Made by a program: the position numbers and the translations under genes. From the NCBI GenBank assembly GCA_000969725.1, contig JXSR01S011246.1: a DNA stretch of 20,572 bases; one strand, 5' to 3'. Source of the DNA: Ophiothrix spiculata (lineage: Eukaryota; Echinodermata; Ophiuroidea; Amphilepidida; Ophiotrichidae). Positions 20,359 through 20,572 of this stretch are shown here, piece after piece (position 1 is the stretch's first letter; each line of letters begins with the position of its first letter). The notes beneath the pieces were generated by a model that saw only the letters and a list, made by a program, of their open reading frames with translations, was not told where the DNA came from and did not search any database.

Positions 20359-20572
20359 CTGATACTGATGAAGTGTAAGTGTAACAAACACGTAACCTTC
20401 TGCGACCTGGAAGATACCTTCGGATCAGTTTACAAAAATATCTTTATATTATAAAGACGATTCGAATATATATAAATATATAATCAAGTCTACCAATTTA
20501 TTAATTATTCACTTGTCTAATTTTAATAACCTGGTCAAATAATTAAATCTGATTACAAATCGTGTATGAGAA

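Larger units (their letters stand above)
18185..20572. other. Gene-free AT-rich stretch
   Basis: No gene is supported. It holds simple AT-rich tracts (about 18755-18780, 19140-19190, 20460-20485), a C/A-rich patch at 19438-19482 and the two palindromes listed separately. Confidence 0.55.

Noticed and set aside
1-20572. CRISPR arrays, tRNA or rRNA genes, and viral insertions
   Set aside because: No regularly spaced repeats, no tRNA-like cloverleaf box sequences, no rRNA blocks and no retroviral gag, protease or envelope motifs were seen; the only reverse transcriptase is LINE-type.

Overview
This is an AT-rich animal (eukaryotic) genomic window with no bacterial-style gene layout. There are no operons or ribosome binding sites, and no long intact host ORFs. 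It is a non-coding background into which transposable elements have been inserted and have decayed. The mix points to an invertebrate, probably aquatic: an L2/CR1-type LINE, a hAT-like non-autonomous element, several Tc1/mariner-superfamily pieces, and fold-back elements. A mollusc or other lophotrochozoan would fit, but the sequence does not settle this.

Layout. 1-984: unassigned AT-rich DNA. 985-1144: a fold-back hairpin with arms of about 71-76 bp, followed by a tandem pair of about 23 bp (1262-1307). 1451 to about 5140, minus strand: a decayed LINE whose endonuclease and reverse transcriptase domains are broken by frameshifts and stops. A 432-bp inverted-repeat element (2551-2982) sits inside its reverse transcriptase region. 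5206-6219: a 1,014-bp hAT-like non-autonomous element with a perfect 8-bp target duplication. 6275 to about 8585: unassigned. 8586-9240: a terminal-repeat-like start, a short HTH-like ORF, and an open 90-codon N-terminal DNA-binding domain of a mariner-type transposase without its catalytic half. 9240-14117: mostly unassigned, with one inverted repeat (10404-10475) and one possible 50-bp exon (10995-11044). 14118-15177: a 1,060-bp mariner-type element with terminal repeats of about 125 bp and a wrecked transposase. 16595-17150: a weak, scrambled Tc1/mariner remnant. 17155-18182: a 1,028-bp element with terminal repeats of about 199 bp and no transposase. 18185-20572: unassigned, with two perfect palindromes at 20198-20217 and 20337-20358.

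Function. None of these coding remnants looks able to make a complete working protein. The LINE would have moved by target-primed reverse transcription. The DNA elements would have moved by DDE/D transposases, and the two with no transposase remnant (5206-6219 and 17155-18182) would have depended on enzymes encoded elsewhere. I found no tRNA, rRNA, CRISPR array or convincing complete host gene, and no convincing new biological system. The most informative signals are the transposon boundaries, the nested insertion, the fold-back hairpin, the terminal palindromes and the candidate exon.
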